DNA from: Asterella californica
Taxonomy: Eukaryota; Streptophyta; Marchantiopsida; Marchantiales; Aytoniaceae
Direction of reading: 5' to 3'
Length of the DNA: 64,000 nucleotides
NCBI GenBank assembly: GCA_036924285.1
Contig: JAYKYS010000005.1
Coordinates: 23,410,001 to 23,474,000, forward strand
Shown here: piece after piece, positions 1-12,360 of the stretch
Numbering within the stretch: position 1 is the stretch's first letter
How the letters are laid out: every line of letters starts with the position of its first letter
Notes under the pieces: generated by a model
Told to the model about the DNA's origin: nothing
What the model saw: only the letters and a program-made list of their open reading frames with translations
Database searches by the model: none
Program-made: the position numbers and the translations under genes

Positions 1-112
1 AGTGATGGATTGACACATACTAGAGGATGTGCAGGTTTGGAGGGGGTGAATGTTGTGTTGTACATGGGCATGTACGGTGAAAATTAGTTGTAGAAAGATT
101 TTTTCTTTATTG
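1..112. other. Flank left of the LTR-like repeat
   Basis: I see no gene, promoter or repeat structure here. It is the sequence outside the left LTR-like repeat, which appears to begin with TG at 113. Confidence 0.4.
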
Positions 113-1464
113 TGTAAAAGAAGCTACCATGTAGCTTATCAAATTGAACAAGAGCTAAGGTAGGGCTACGCTCGACAAGCTGCCCCCTAGCTTGGATTGA
201 AATATCACCTTGAAGGGTGCAAAAGTTTCCAGAATGCAGAGCTCGTCGAGGAGAACGACTTCACACTTCCGTTTCGACGAAAGTGTTCTAGGTAATAGTT
301 AGTACATGTTTAGACTATGAAAGAGAGAAATCCGTCGATTCCAACTCATGACTCAGACTTATGATATGACATCATGAGTGTATAGGTGTTCGCGAGTACT
401 ATAGTTTTGACTCTTTATTCACTACGGAGTTGTACAGAGAAGCTAGTGTAGAAAAAGCTAGTAAAGACTTTATAGGAAATTTTCTTCAGGAATAAGAATA
501 TGTACAGACTTTCTAACCTTTTAGAATAGAAACAGAGGCCATCCCAAGGATAGGGCACCTGCCTAGGAAAAAAAGTGGTCTCCGGATCAATTCCTCTTGA
601 CCTCTTATTCCTATTCTGGCATGTTGGTCTCTTGGAAGGGAGTCTATGTTGGATATGCAACCACGTCTTGCATATCTAGGGGTGGGAGACCAGTATCTCC
701 CTTAATCGTGATCGTGGGCTTCTTGGCCTAAGCCTCCGCATGCCACCGTGAATATACCATGGGAGATACTTGGTGCACATATGGAGGGTTGTAGACCATG
801 TGAGACAGCCTCATAAGTGTATGGACTTCGACCTACATTGGATGACTTGTGGTATATTCAGGATAACATCAAGAGCACCGGAAACTTTTGTTAATCCAGC
901 TAAGTAATCATCAAGGAGTCAGCTTAACAAAGGAAGTTGTAAAACCTTTATTATTGAAGGTGTCAGCTTAGCAAAGGAAGTTGTGAAACGTTTATTAAAA
1001 AAAGGGCCTGCTTAGTAAATAAGGTTGTGTAGCATAAGGATACTAGGGGGCAGCTTAGCTAAGGAGCTGCTTCTGATAAGTAGTTGTGCTTATAAGGAAG
1101 TAGGGGGTAGCTTAGCTGGAGGCTTATTTTTTAGGTTAAATAACCTGTGGTGGATTTGAACGAGGACTTTTACCGAGAACGAATAGAGGAGAGAGGAGAC
1201 GCGCGCAAGAGAGAGAAGGGAGGGTTTAGATTATTGAAGATTTTGATGGTGGAGTCGATAATGAAATAAAGTCTATTTGAGTATTGAAAGGCCTACCTGA
1301 GTATCTGAGTGTTTGATTTGCATTTGGTGGACGCAAGAAGCAAGATTTTGAGTTCTCATCGCTTGCAGCAATCTATTTTCTCTTTTGATCGTTTCTCTGA
1401 TCTATCACAGTCAGGAGGTCCGCCCTCTCCAAGAAAGACTCTCGCCACGACATCGAGCATCCCA
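113..1464 (+). mobile_element. LTR of the methyltransferase-gypsy family, plus orientation
   Basis: Read on the plus strand, 113 to about 1170 matches the reverse complement of 61540-62732, the 5' LTR region of the minus-strand gypsy element. Shared landmarks include the AGCTTATC start, the CTCGACAAGCTGCCCCCTAG block, CCAGAATGCAGAGCTCGTCG, one copy of the 151-bp module that is doubled on the right, and the AGGTTAAATAACCTG block near 1140. The proposed right end is CCCA at 1461-1464. A weak primer-binding-site-like string, TGGTCGTATCATAGCTC, follows at 1467-1483. No gag follows, so this is a solo LTR or a truncated element. The match is clear to about 1170; the end at 1464 is a guess. Confidence 0.6.
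917..1125 (+). repeat. Degenerate short tandem repeats inside the LTR
   Basis: The phrases 'TCAGCTTAGCAAAGGAAGTTGTGAAAC' (in diverged forms) and 'GGGGGCAGCTTAGCTAAGGA' recur about every 50-60 bases in four or so degenerate copies. The corresponding part of the right LTR (about 61575-61800) has the same organisation on the other strand. They may be enhancer-like modules of the LTR, but that is inference. Confidence 0.5.
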
Positions 1465-2124
1465 TGTGGTCGTATCATAGCTCTTGTGCATCTTTCCCAC
1501 ATGAGATTTTATCCCTTGCGAGGTAAATAACTGATTGTACATCGGACATGATTAGTCTCAAATCAGTCTCGATCTCATGAGAGAGAGAGTACTCATAACT
1601 AAAAAAGAGACGATATCCGACCAAACGGTGTCACGTCAGACGTTTGTTGCGTGAAGGATGTCCAGGAAAATGTGAGGTTCTTGGCTGTGGAGATGTTGTG
1701 TGCCGAACAGAGACAAGATAGAGAAGAACAACCACATAAATGAACGCGCAATATATACCTACTCCAAATGTATGTACACTGCCGGTTCTTTATCCTAAGA
1801 GCACAAAACTGAGGAACAGACCAGAGCAGTCTGTAACCTACTTCAAAGCCCCTAAAACAAACCCTTGAATCACAACCCCTAACCCAAAACCACCGAAGCG
1901 TAGCTCAAAGTAAGAGAAACTTCTCCTTGCTAACAAAAAGAGCTGCACCAGTATCATACGATTGAAACCCAAGTCCAAACCACACCTACGCACTAGCTCT
2001 TAGCTTAAGCTAGCTACTACAAGCCGTACACAACCAACTAAGTCCCTAACGAACTCAAAAGGACGAAATCCGTAGCAAAAGAATCAAAAAAGATCAATAT
2101 AAGAACTTTCTCCTTTCATCAAAC
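1465..2124. other. Non-coding stretch between the LTR and the next repeat
   Basis: No gag or other protein domain is recognisable after the LTR-like repeat. The sequence changes character near 1730 without a clear boundary motif, which suggests truncation or nested insertion. Confidence 0.35.
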
Positions 2125-2790
2125 GATCTTCAAATGTTGATAAGGTATCCTTCCCTGACTCCTTTGGCTCAAGAAACCTTCCGATCCGACTCCCGATAGC
2201 GGAGATATCGCCGATTTTCGATCGTAGGTGACAGAATCTTCAAAAAGTCCTCCTTGCGGCTTAAAACCGCACACACCGCACAAACGTATAGTCTAGATTG
2301 ATATCCGTCTTCTCTGGGAGGTAGATCTAGCTACCCTGAACCCAACAAGACTCCAAACAAGTCATTTGGAGTTCCCCTTGCAAGATAATTCTCGGAGAAA
2401 TTTGGTCGCAAGTTGCAAAAAACTAACGTAAATCGACTCCCTGCGGCTCAAACTCGCTCACCACACCCAAACCAACAATCCAATTTACGTATTGTCTTCT
2501 CCTAAGAGTAGATGAAGACTCCCCGATCGTGTAGGCACCAAGAACTAAGAGCTTGGCTCACCGATCGTGAAGAACAACCCAATCTCAGGTCGTAGGCGAA
2601 TGAAAATCTGACATGAGCGTTTCCCTACGAGCCAGTTTCACTCAAAACTCTTGAACCGCCCGATGAAAACCCGTATCGTCTTTAATTTCTTGTAGAACTT
2701 GGTGTTCTGATCCCGATGGATCTAAGGACAGCAAGTTTGGACTCCGGAACGGTTTGAACGGTCCAACTCTCCTTCACATTTAACTGAAAA
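2125..2790. repeat. Dispersed repeat, first half (direct copy at 48722-49352)
   Basis: Long collinear similarity to 48722-49352 in the same orientation. Shared strings include GATCGTAGGTGA, CAAACAAG.CATTTGGAGTT, GTAAATCGACTCC, GGCTCAAACTCGCTCACC, GGTGTTCTGATC and GTCCAACT. No protein domain was seen. It could be part of an LTR or another retroelement. Confidence 0.7.
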
Positions 2791-2854
2791 ATTCATATCT
2801 CCCTCTTACGTCTCAATTTCCCCCAGTATGCACTCCTCGATCCGTCTCTTCCCA

Positions 2855-3101
2855 AACCGTCTTAACCTGTGTGTAGCCTGCACAGATCTGAACCCAATAA
2901 CACCTTGCACGCGTGTATTGGACTTCTGAAATCCTCAAATCGTCCATCGACAGTCGCAGGCACAAGCTAACCCCTAAGCTGTCCCTTGTTACAATCTCTA
3001 TACGTACAAAGTTCAGTCAATTTTTAATAAAGCAGTCCCCTTGCGTCCTTGATATAACGCTTGAAACCTCAAATATTCAATCAGCAAATAAACTAGGGCT
3101 T
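2855..3101. repeat. Dispersed repeat, second half (direct copy at 53315-53549)
   Basis: This segment matches 53315-53549, starting near 'CACAGATCTGAACCCAATA' and ending where the 157-bp tandem units begin. On the left it follows the first half directly. On the right the two halves are separated by a roughly 3.9-kb insertion. Confidence 0.6.
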
Positions 3102-3569
3102 AGCTTGATTTTTCCTTCTTTCGAGTCGCATAACTTCTTCACTAGACGTCCAAACAAAGTAAACAATGTCTATGAAAAGCTGACAACGAGCTCTACCCAT
3201 CGATGCGATGAAAAGGAAGATCCGAAGTTGTGCCAAAAGCCTATAAGCTAGAGCTTAGCTTGTTTTCTCCATCTTTCGAGTCCTATAACTTCTCCACTAG
3301 GCGTCCAAACGAAGTAGACAAAGTGTATATGGAGTGTTGACAAGAAGCTCTATCCATTGATGCGATGAAAGTGGAGATCCGAAATTGCGCCAAAAGCCCA
3401 TAAACTGGAGCCTAGCTTGTTTTCTCCATCTTTGAGTCATGTAACTTCTCCACTAGGCGTCCAAATGAAATAGACGAAGTGCTTATGGAGTGCTAACAAG
3501 GAGCCCTATCCACTGATGCGATGAAAGTGGAGATCCTGAAGTTGCACCAAAAGTCCGTAAGCTGGGACC
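3102..3569. repeat. Three tandem units of about 157 bp
   Basis: Units begin with TAGCTTG at 3102, 3256 and 3413, and a fourth start is at 3570, giving periods of 154, 157 and 157. Each contains CTCCATCTTT or a variant, ACTAGGCGTCCAAA, 'GATGCGATGAAA' and a closing 'CCAAAAG.C'. The right-hand copy of the family (53550-53837) has one full unit and one partial. Confidence 0.8.
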
Positions 3570-3589
3570 TAGCTTGCTTTTCTCATGAG

Positions 3590-5960
3590 TGTCTTTGGAG
3601 CGACAAGCATCGAATTTTGAATTTCAAGTAAGAGCCGGTCCACGACACGACAACGGTACTTGTAATAAAAATATCTCGAAAAGAAAATCCACTAAAAAGA
3701 AGAACTCTTGTATGTAGAGAAAAAAAACAAAGAAAATAAGAAAGAGAAAAAACACACTAACTGCAGCTAGAAAGCTCTCCAATGTCTCTCACAAACCTTA
3801 AACAGAAGACTATGTAATCCTAAAACCAAAAAATCCAAAACTATTTAATATTCACTATTTAAATAGCGGACTGGAAGTTTGCTGCTGATTTCACTTTGGA
3901 GTCGGGGAAAGAAGGGACTCTATGTCTGCTGCTGGTTGACGATCCAACTACAGTCAATCTGCTGGAACTGGGTGAGGGTGGAGAAGCCATTAGCTATTTC
4001 TCCTGCCACGAGGTTCGATGAGCCTCAGCCAGAGGAGGTGCTACGCATTGACGGTCAACCAACTAGTCAATCTTATCCTACAGAGTTGTGAGTTTGGTGG
4101 TCCCATTTGGTGGACTACTATACATGAAAATATCTCCCAAGCTGTGCCGAGTGAGAAGTCGCATGTTTTCGTGACAAGTCGTGACTTGCTGTGGCCTTAT
4201 AAAATCTACACGCGAAAAGTTAAGAGATGAAAAGCCTGTATCGTTTGAATCGAAGAGAGAGCTTGTGATTTCAATGAGAACGTTCTGGAACTATACTTTT
4301 TTTGAGACCGGAACGACAAGTGTCTCTTACCACGATGGATAACTGTTTGACACATTTTTCATGGAGACCAACATATAAAAGAATTGCGCTTTGTCAAGGA
4401 GCATACCCAGTCTCAAAAGGTGGCACATACGACAAAGATAAAAACGCAATTGACGAAGTTCCCTCGATACGTGTCACAAAACTTGAAAGCAAAAAGAAAA
4501 AGTTCAACAACACCAAAGATCGCACGTGATCGGACTGCAGTACTCGCAGTATTTGAAATGTATATAATTAACTTGCTTGTACGGGAGAGATTCTGCTCAT
4601 AGATAGAGTTGGGGCCGGTCACTCCTTATAACAAAAGGTCCCGAAGTTCCTGGATTGAGATGAAACTTGTGGTTTGGATAATAATATTTAATATGTACAA
4701 AATAATTAAAATGAAAATTTTAACTTACTCTAGTATTCTTATCGAACATGTACAGATTTTATATAATTTAAACGAAAATATCACTAACACGTGTGAAAAG
4801 AAAAAATAAAAGGATATCAGAACAGTCACTAAAGTCATCTCACCATGAGAAACCAATCCACTCTTTCTACCTTTTCTTTCATATCTTGCTTGTCTCTTTC
4901 TGACTATCCATGGCTAGTTCATTCGGGTTACATATTTAAGTATAGTATGAGGTATGCATATTTCACCTCTCTATGCTTGTACTGAGAGGATGGCATGTTT
5001 CATTAATTTATTATCTATTATTTTTAGAATAAGTTAATAGTATTCTACATGGTACCAAGATATGAGTCTTATTGTTTCTGAAGCGCGTGATGGTGCACTC
5101 TGCTTTTAAGTTAAGTAAAGATCTGGACGTAACTCACGTACCACTTATCATTTCTAAAATAATTTAAATTTAATTTCAATGTAATGTAATATAAGGGTTA
5201 GTTAAAGCTATATATATAATATTAAAATAATATAGAACTTTGTGCGAGAGAAAATCAAAGAAATATCTCGGAAATACTCGCTGAGCCCATTCCACCGTGA
5301 GCCAATCTTCTTTCTTTATTTTCCTGGTTTGAGCATTTGTCTTTTTTTTCTAGCCACGTTCATGTTGTATGCATATTCATTACATATACGTTATAACGAA
5401 AAGATTTTTAATAACGTTATTTTAAAGTAATAAATAATTAATCTCCATATAAAATTTAAATATTTCAAAATTCACAAGTTAACTATTTGAACTCGACTTT
5501 TCGGAATTCTAAAGAGTTGAGAATACAAAGATGCAGGTTAGCCCCAACAGCGGGAGCCGGGTCGCCAATGACGGCCCGTCTTCGCTTGTCCACGTCACAA
5601 GTGAATATTCGCCAGTCGGGGACCAGAAATCCATTTCCGGGATTAGCGTGCTGGTCTTATTTTCGGTTAAATTCTAGATTTCTCTAATTTGTTGTCATTA
5701 CTGTACTTACTATAGCTGGATTTGAGGTTTTAGAAATTAAGGAATCATGTTTCTCACGATAACTATTGGCACGACGGAACAGTAATGACTACGGTACATT
5801 TGCTGTAAGATTGCTGCTGACAGTTTGAAAGGAAAGCGGTTGTCATACACGGATGAAAGATCGTTGAAGTGAACTGAAGTGAGGCGAAGCGAAGAGAAGT
5901 GGCGGGAGTGTGAGGAGGGAGGGAGGAAGGGAGTGACGGGAGAAAGAGTACAAGCAACAA
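3590..5960. other. AT-rich intergenic stretch
   Basis: No convincing gene is seen. Open frames are short and show no recognisable domain. Base composition becomes AT-rich from about 4650 to 5470, then richer in G and C toward the gene that starts at 6004. The part from 5530 may belong to that gene's upstream region. Confidence 0.4.
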
Positions 5961-5971
5961 ATGCTCGGCAT

Positions 5972-5977
5972 TATAAA
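5972..5977 (+). promoter_or_regulatory. TATA-box-like motif before the FMN hydrolase gene
   Basis: TATAAA lies 27 bases before the chosen ATG at 6004, after a GA-rich stretch at 5880-5945. If it is real, transcription would begin almost at the ATG, giving a very short leader. It may be a chance match. Confidence 0.3.
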
Positions 5978-6003
5978 CTTTTGATCCCTTCTTGTGGGCG
6001 AAA

Positions 6004-6449
6004 ATGCAGCCACAGTTATCATCTTCTTCTTGTTTGAGAATACCTGCAGTTGCGGCCGCAGCAGCAGCAGCAGGACGTAGGTCTAGTAGTAGAACAAGAG
6101 TGTCAATGCCGACTCCTCCAGTCTCCACTCGTTCGACTAGTGCCGCCGTGAGGATGTCCAGCGCACCGAACGTTGTGCAAATTACGCGCCCTGTGATTCT
6201 TTTCGATGTCATGGGCACCATCGTCCGCGACCCCTTCCATGACAGAATGCCCGCCTTTTTTGGGTTTGTACCTCACTCCTCCCCTCCGAGTTCCCTCTGG
6301 AAATATAATTTGCGTTCATTCTCATAGTTTGAACGGTGAAATTGGGTGCCTGTGGGTGACAGTAACAACAGGACGCTACAGAAGCTGAGAATCCAACTTC
6401 AACTATGTTGAGGAGCAGGTTCGTTGGATAAGAAGATAGGCTGACATCA

Positions 6450-6546
<97 letters not shown>

Positions 6547-8788
6547 TACTAACAAAGGGTTGCATGTCGTGGCTTTTCAACCATAGACGAGAAAGAGACA
6601 GAGAGAGTTGAGAGGCCCATGCTGTTAAGTGTTCCGTGCTCGGCTTCCTTGTCTGTGGGACGAGCGCTGTCGAGGATCAGCAGTTGTTAGATGCTTTGCC
6701 TGTTTTGTTAGCAGCCAGTAAGTCCCAGGGATTCGCGTTTCCTCTCCGCCGCACTGCTGCTTGTGGCTGGTTAGAAATTAAATTCCCGTCAGCGCAATTG
6801 AAGCCAGCTGCTGCTGCTTTATGTTACTGCCCTTAGCTCGTTATGACAGGCTCGAGGATGAGATCCCTTTGACAGATACCGGCTAGATGTGACAGGTTTA
6901 CCTTCAAGGAGCTGTTAGCGGCTAAACATCCCACAGCATGGATTGAGTTTGAGAAGGGACTTCTGAGTGAGGTTTGTCCGCTAATCCCTGCTTGAGTTCA
7001 ATTTCAACAGGGACGTGTTTGAGTGACAGATTTGATGGAGTTTTCCGATTCATTCGGTCGGATGGATTTGAAACGATTTGTAGGTGACAAGTGAACATTT
7101 TCACGTGCTGAAGAAGATTTTTTCTTGTTAGTGGGGCTTCGTGTGTGCAAGTGTAAGTAAGTTTGTAGTAACGACCTAATATACCCAATCCAGTGACTGC
7201 AGGAACAATTTGCTGCTAAGTTTTTTGAGGATGGAAGAGAGTATGATTATGAAGGTGCGTGCAATCAAAGTTGACATGCTCCATGTCTTGCCTGACTAGG
7301 ATTGATCGTTCATGGAATGCAACGATGCAATGCAAAGGAATGCCTTGTGAATTGGACCACGAATGTTGGTAAAATATTCATCTCGGCTTTGTTTCTGAGA
7401 GCCTCAGTGTCCGGCGCTAAGGAATTTGTCAGCGGGTTTCACCTTTTAGACGTGAGAAAACAGAACGTTCCCATCACTTGAGAAGTATTTCTCTGCTCCG
7501 CGAGTCATCATTTTCACATATTTCTCTACCGTGATGGTTAGATTGGGTTGTAAGCTCTTCTGACCAGAAAGGCATTTATCTCAAAGTCACGAAGTGAAGC
7601 GCCAACTATCCCACAGTTGATACGTGACGATATGGATTATGGACCTCAAGATGAACCTACAGTTAATGATATATTACTAAACTTTCCTCCATGACGCAGC
7701 CACCATGGTCGGAAACGGTACGACTTAGTTCGTTTCTACTGGATGATTTATAGTTAGGAACTGGGACTACGGGGAAACATTCTCTCAGTCGGTATTATAG
7801 TCCAGGCCGTTGAGCAGACTTCTTCACCTAAAGAGACTTCAGCTCCGAGGACGTAGCCACTTTACAGGATACCTTTTGGCAATACCCTTCGTTCTACTGT
7901 GGACAAATTGAGTGGTGAATCTCATCAGAGTGCTGGGTGAAACCTGCACTCCTCTCGGGGATTTATCTTGCAGGACTAAAACTCTGTATGGCAAGCGGCT
8001 ATGAGTACTTAAATGGAATGGCGACCCTATTACAACGTCTGAAAGCTGCCGGTTTTCAGATGCACGCTTTCAGCAACTACCCGACTTGGTAAGTGCCTTG
8101 CTGAAGCTTATACGAACATGATGATGCTCTCCTTACGGCAGGTCTTCGATATTGCGAAGCTCATTGTGTCCTCCCGTAAGCCTCCTCTCCACAATCTATT
8201 GTGCAGGTACACTATGATAGAGGACAAACTTAAACTATCTCAGTACCTGCCCTGGACTTTTGTTTCGTGCCACTCTGGTATATACTCAGCTCACGTCTGA
8301 GCACTTTGCTTTTCAGCGACCTTTCTGCTTTTCTACCTTCAAATGTCACTCGCGCAATGTTAGTCTGAATTGACTAATATGCTCATCTGATACGCGTGGG
8401 CTTGCCATCTGCTTGGTAATATACAGGCTTGAGAAAACCAGACCATCAAGCCTTCGTAGATGCTGCAGAGGAATTGGGCGTGCAGCCATCAGACTGCATT
8501 TTTGTTGATGACCAGTAAGTAACTCGTGTATATGCGGAAGTAGAGCCCAAGTTGGAGGAAGCAAGAGCTTCGGAATGAAGATATGCGTAATCTAGAATGT
8601 GTGCTCTGCATCTAGTTGACGGGTAAAAATGATGCAGATCCAGGAATATCGAAGCAGCAGTGAAGGTGGGCATGATGGGGATTCAGTTCGAAAATGCTGA
8701 AGTTTTGGAGAAAGAACTTGCAGCACGTGGCGTTGTCCTTCAACCTCCAGTCCCCTGCGTTTCAAATGTCATGGAGGCCCATACGTAA
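6004..8788 (+). CDS. Chloroplast FMN hydrolase-like HAD-family phosphatase (7 exons)
   Basis: The exons are 6004-6263, 6896-6971, 7203-7254, 7974-8088, 8207-8277, 8427-8514 and 8638-8788. All junctions are GT-AG and the phases join without a break to give 270 residues and TAA. Residues 1 to about 58 are rich in Ser, Ala and Arg with a poly-Ala run, as expected of a plastid transit peptide. The core follows plant FMN hydrolase (AtcpFHy1, At1g79790): motif I ILFDVMGTIV with Asp68, then FEKGLLSE, motif II AFSNYP, motif III Lys in LRKPD, and motif IV FVDDQ. In that family the enzyme removes phosphate from FMN to give riboflavin in the chloroplast. Motif I is unusual: the second Asp of the HAD DxD is Met70. 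Intron 1 holds a long GA repeat. The family assignment is from memory; the exon joins are from sequence. Confidence 0.9.
6454..6544. repeat. (GA)n microsatellite in intron 1
   Basis: An uninterrupted run of about 45 GA dinucleotides lies inside intron 1 of the FMN hydrolase gene. Long GA tracts near plant 5' ends can bind BPC/GAGA factors, but no function is shown here. Open frames through it that read as Ser-Leu repeats are artefacts. Confidence 0.95.
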
Positions 8789-9843
8789 CACCGGCGTAAC
8801 TATTACCCGGTACGCTTTTGTAGAAAGTGCATACTCAGGACCCCGGTGTACATGCTCGACAGAAAACACACTCGGTTGGGCCCCCATACACTGGTACAGT
8901 CGCAAATCTGTTGTGTTCAGTGATGGGGAACCTAGCGCCAACTTAATCCTGAGTCTTAATAATCTGCAGATAAGCTCATCGGCCTTTCGGGATAACTAGT
9001 TATCCTCGTGTACAACCCGGAACCAGCATCTTCTCTGTGAGACCCGAGCAAAGGAGAAGTAGGAACTCTGGGCGTGCTCGGTCATATACTCAGGAGCAAG
9101 ATCTACCGACTGACAGTCCGGAACTGTAAACCCGTTTTTTCCTTTTCTCACTGTGTACAGTAAGAAACTGAACCGAAAATTTCCAAGTGAATATATGGAG
9201 AGCGAAGAACAGAAAGAGGATTCTAAACTGGAACATTCCGGGTGTTTTGTAGTTGGATCCTTCTGTATCGTGGGCGGCTGGGACTTGGCAACCTAATGAA
9301 TGGCTTTTTGCTTCAAAGCCCTCGACAGTCCTATCACGTGAAAACTGAAACAGCCCAAAATAGGCTCTGTAGAGAACAAAGGTTCTCTGCACAGAACTTA
9401 CCTCTGTATCTTGCCTTGAATCTCAACTTCCTTCACTTCCGTTTCATCCTCGCCTGGGGTAAGCAGACGTTGCATATAATGCTGTCAGGCCGAGTGCACC
9501 GCTATTGACACCAATTTTCCTTAGCAGCGGTACCCTGATCAGAGAAGTCATAAGTGGGCCAGCGACAATTACATGCGAACAACGCAGAGCCTAACAAAAC
9601 TCAGGTAGCTGCTCGTGAAAGAGGATTGACGCAGTCTCAGAGCTTCCGGGAGGGGAGGAGGATACACTTAAAAGCCAGGTTCCATGTGGCGATTATAGTA
9701 CCTATGATAAGAACGGTCGCGATCTGAAAGTGTTTTAGAATTACGATAGGTTCCACGTCTGTTCATGCGATTGTGGTCTCAAATTGTTATGTAGACTCCA
9801 CTTAAAGTTATGAAAATATGATTCTATAGAGAATTCGGTTTCT
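8789..9843. other. 3' flank of the FMN hydrolase gene
   Basis: This probably includes the 3' UTR and then intergenic sequence. No AATAAA signal was picked out close to the stop, and the open frames here carry no recognised domain. Confidence 0.35.
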
Positions 9844-9956
9844 GGATAATATCTAACGTACGTCTATTTTACGTTTATTATTTTATCTTTATGCACTTTC
9901 TGTGCATAAAGATAAAATAATAGAGTCTCAACCTAAATCACCGTGAGATATTATCC
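9844..9956. mobile_element. Small hairpin element (MITE-like)
   Basis: The ends GGATAATATCTAAC (9844-9857) and, on the other strand, GGATAATATCTCAC (9943-9956) match at 13 of 14 bases. In the middle is a perfect inverted repeat with 21-bp arms (9876-9896 and 9902-9922) around TTTCT. This fits a MITE, but no target-site duplication was identified. Confidence 0.5.
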
Positions 9957-12360
9957 TGGGTAGAAAGAAGAAACACAACCCAATGAATAGCCAAGGCCAG
10001 ATGGGAAGACCCCATCAAGCCTTACAAGTGAAAGAGGACCCAAAGGGCCGAGCAATAACCACCCCGAAGGGGAGAACAATGGGGCTAAGCACTGCTATCA
10101 GTTATAAAATCGCAGTCGCACTTATAATGTAGGAGACTATAAAGTCAATATCTCTACATACAACAAATACACCTGAAGAAGTATCGCCTACTGCGATTGC
10201 TCTCTTGAGAACAGCGCCTGCTAAAACTCTGTAGAACAATGAAAACCCGCTGCCTGAAAAACATGAGATAAAAAAAGAGAGAAAGTGATACCCTTGATGC
10301 CTCTCATGGTAGAAAAAAATAAACGTACTTCTCGAAATGTGACGTGTTCTATTTTCCTCCCTTCGCTTATATGCGTATCGTACTTCAGGAAACATACGAT
10401 AGCGTTGATACGACGATCGCACTATTATACATGGAACCTGACTCCAAAAGAGCGAAAAGACTTCTTTCGTTGCTCTAAATTGTGTAATCCACGTATTCTC
10501 AGGAAACTAGTATGTTACCGTGCAAACCTAGCCCTGGGATTCCCACTCTGGATCACACCAAGTAAGCCTTACCGCATGTTTGACATGTGAAAAGTTCGAA
10601 CCGAGACAAGACATGGTAGGGCGGAACTTCACCATGAAAGTAAGAGTGAGTTGAACACCCATGTCCATCAAGAGTTCAAGACATGTCCAGAATAGCTCCA
10701 GACACGCATAGCTGTAATAGTGCAGAAACGATGTTAGGTATTCCTCGACGAAGCTGAGGCTCAGGGGTGAAACATCACATCAAATACTTTACAGTCTACC
10801 ATTCGTCCTAACAAATACTACTACCATACTACTCAAGTTCATTACGTAACACCATAACTGAGTAAACAAATCCTTGTGTTTGGCCTTTAGGACATGACGT
10901 TTTTCTCGAGGGGAAGACGGTAGCCTGTTCGCTTTGGTCTCCTACAATGAAGAAAGTGAACAGTTTCCAATATGATATCAGTTGTTGGGTGGCAGAGTGC
11001 TGTGAGGTGACTGTTCTGTCTACGCATGCTATCGCGAATTCTAATTTGCCCATCCGAAATGTTAACTCCTCCAAACTGATCGTCTAAATTGGAATTTTGA
11101 TCTCAAGACCTGATCGTAGATACCAACAGTTGGCACATCAGTACCAACAGTTGGCACATCACATCACCTGCTCGTGCTCCTCCTCTACAAACACAGTGAC
11201 TTATTTATTTCCCACGAAGTGCTTCGGCCAAATAAAACATGCATGCTAGATTTTGCTTCTTTTCTCTTATCGGAGAAGTTGTAAGTGTTATGCGTAAACT
11301 CTTTATTTAACTGTTACGAATAATAAATTTTTATCCGTAAGTGTTATTATATGATAACCACACTTATATTTGCAGGACAGTCTAGACATACTCATAAAGC
11401 ATAAACAGACAGACACGTTCCCGAAACTACAAATGCGAAAGGTTGTTAACAAACACATGATAATTTAATACAGATATTCATTTATTAACACTAATAATTA
11501 TTTTATTATTTTGGTAATAAATTAAACCTATGCATATTCTAATACGTATTGTGGGTACCAACTTTAATAGATATAGTTCGAGTAAAATAAGTATTTTATA
11601 TTGAGTCGCATTGGTCTTGACTTCTTCTAAATAGTATTTACATTATAGTCTGAATATTTTAATCGTAAAATGGTCTTCAGTTCTAAAGTGATAGTAATGA
11701 TCTAAACTCTGATGATAAACTAAAGTGATGGTATTATTTGAATATACAGCTATGGTTTATTAAGTGAATTCGCTTTATATTAGAATAATATCACCATGTT
11801 TCAAAATCAACAAACTCTTGAAAAGTTAAATACAAGGCCATGACACTTTTTTCGGGCAAGACTGTACATCGATCACTATAGCTATGATGGTTTCATGATC
11901 AGTCTGTTTAGATCCTTCGTGAAATTAATCACGAGACTTGTGATGGTAAACATCCACTGAAATGACGGACGTGCTGGTTCACATACTACCACTGTCAGGT
12001 ACTCTCAAGGTAAAAGTAATAGCATCATGTATCCATCGATTGATCACATTCTGCAGTACAGCTCCAGTTTGAGAAATGAACTAAGGAAGGAAAGAACAGA
12101 AAGGTCGTGTGACGAATGAATGCGGCGTAGCTCATGAACGGCAAAAACTCAGCTGGAGAGTCACCAGTCCAAAGTTTGAGGGTTTGACAACGACGTCCTG
12201 CATGCATGCATCTTTCTTTCTTCAGCTAAAGAAAGACATCTGCCCAGCGTATTATTCGTACGTCCAGCATCTGTTAAGTTAGTCAGTTACTGGTGGCAAA
12301 AGGCAAAAAGCTACACAAACTCTCGACACCCATCTATAGTTTTCACGTCATGCTGATTAG
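9957..12360. other. Intergenic stretch without a recognised gene
   Basis: Several open frames of 60-106 codons exist near 10102-10590 and 10829-11074, but none has a recognisable domain. A 21-bp unit, TACCAACAGTTGGCACATCA, occurs twice in tandem from 11121. The part from 11280 to 11840 is AT-rich. Confidence 0.4.

Noticed and set aside
1467..1483. Primer-binding site for the left LTR
   Set aside because: The string only loosely resembles a tRNA-Met primer site and no gag follows, so it is noted within the LTR entry and not called separately.
6209..6580. Minus-strand open frame with a long Ser-Leu repeat
   Set aside because: It is the GA microsatellite of intron 1 read in another frame.
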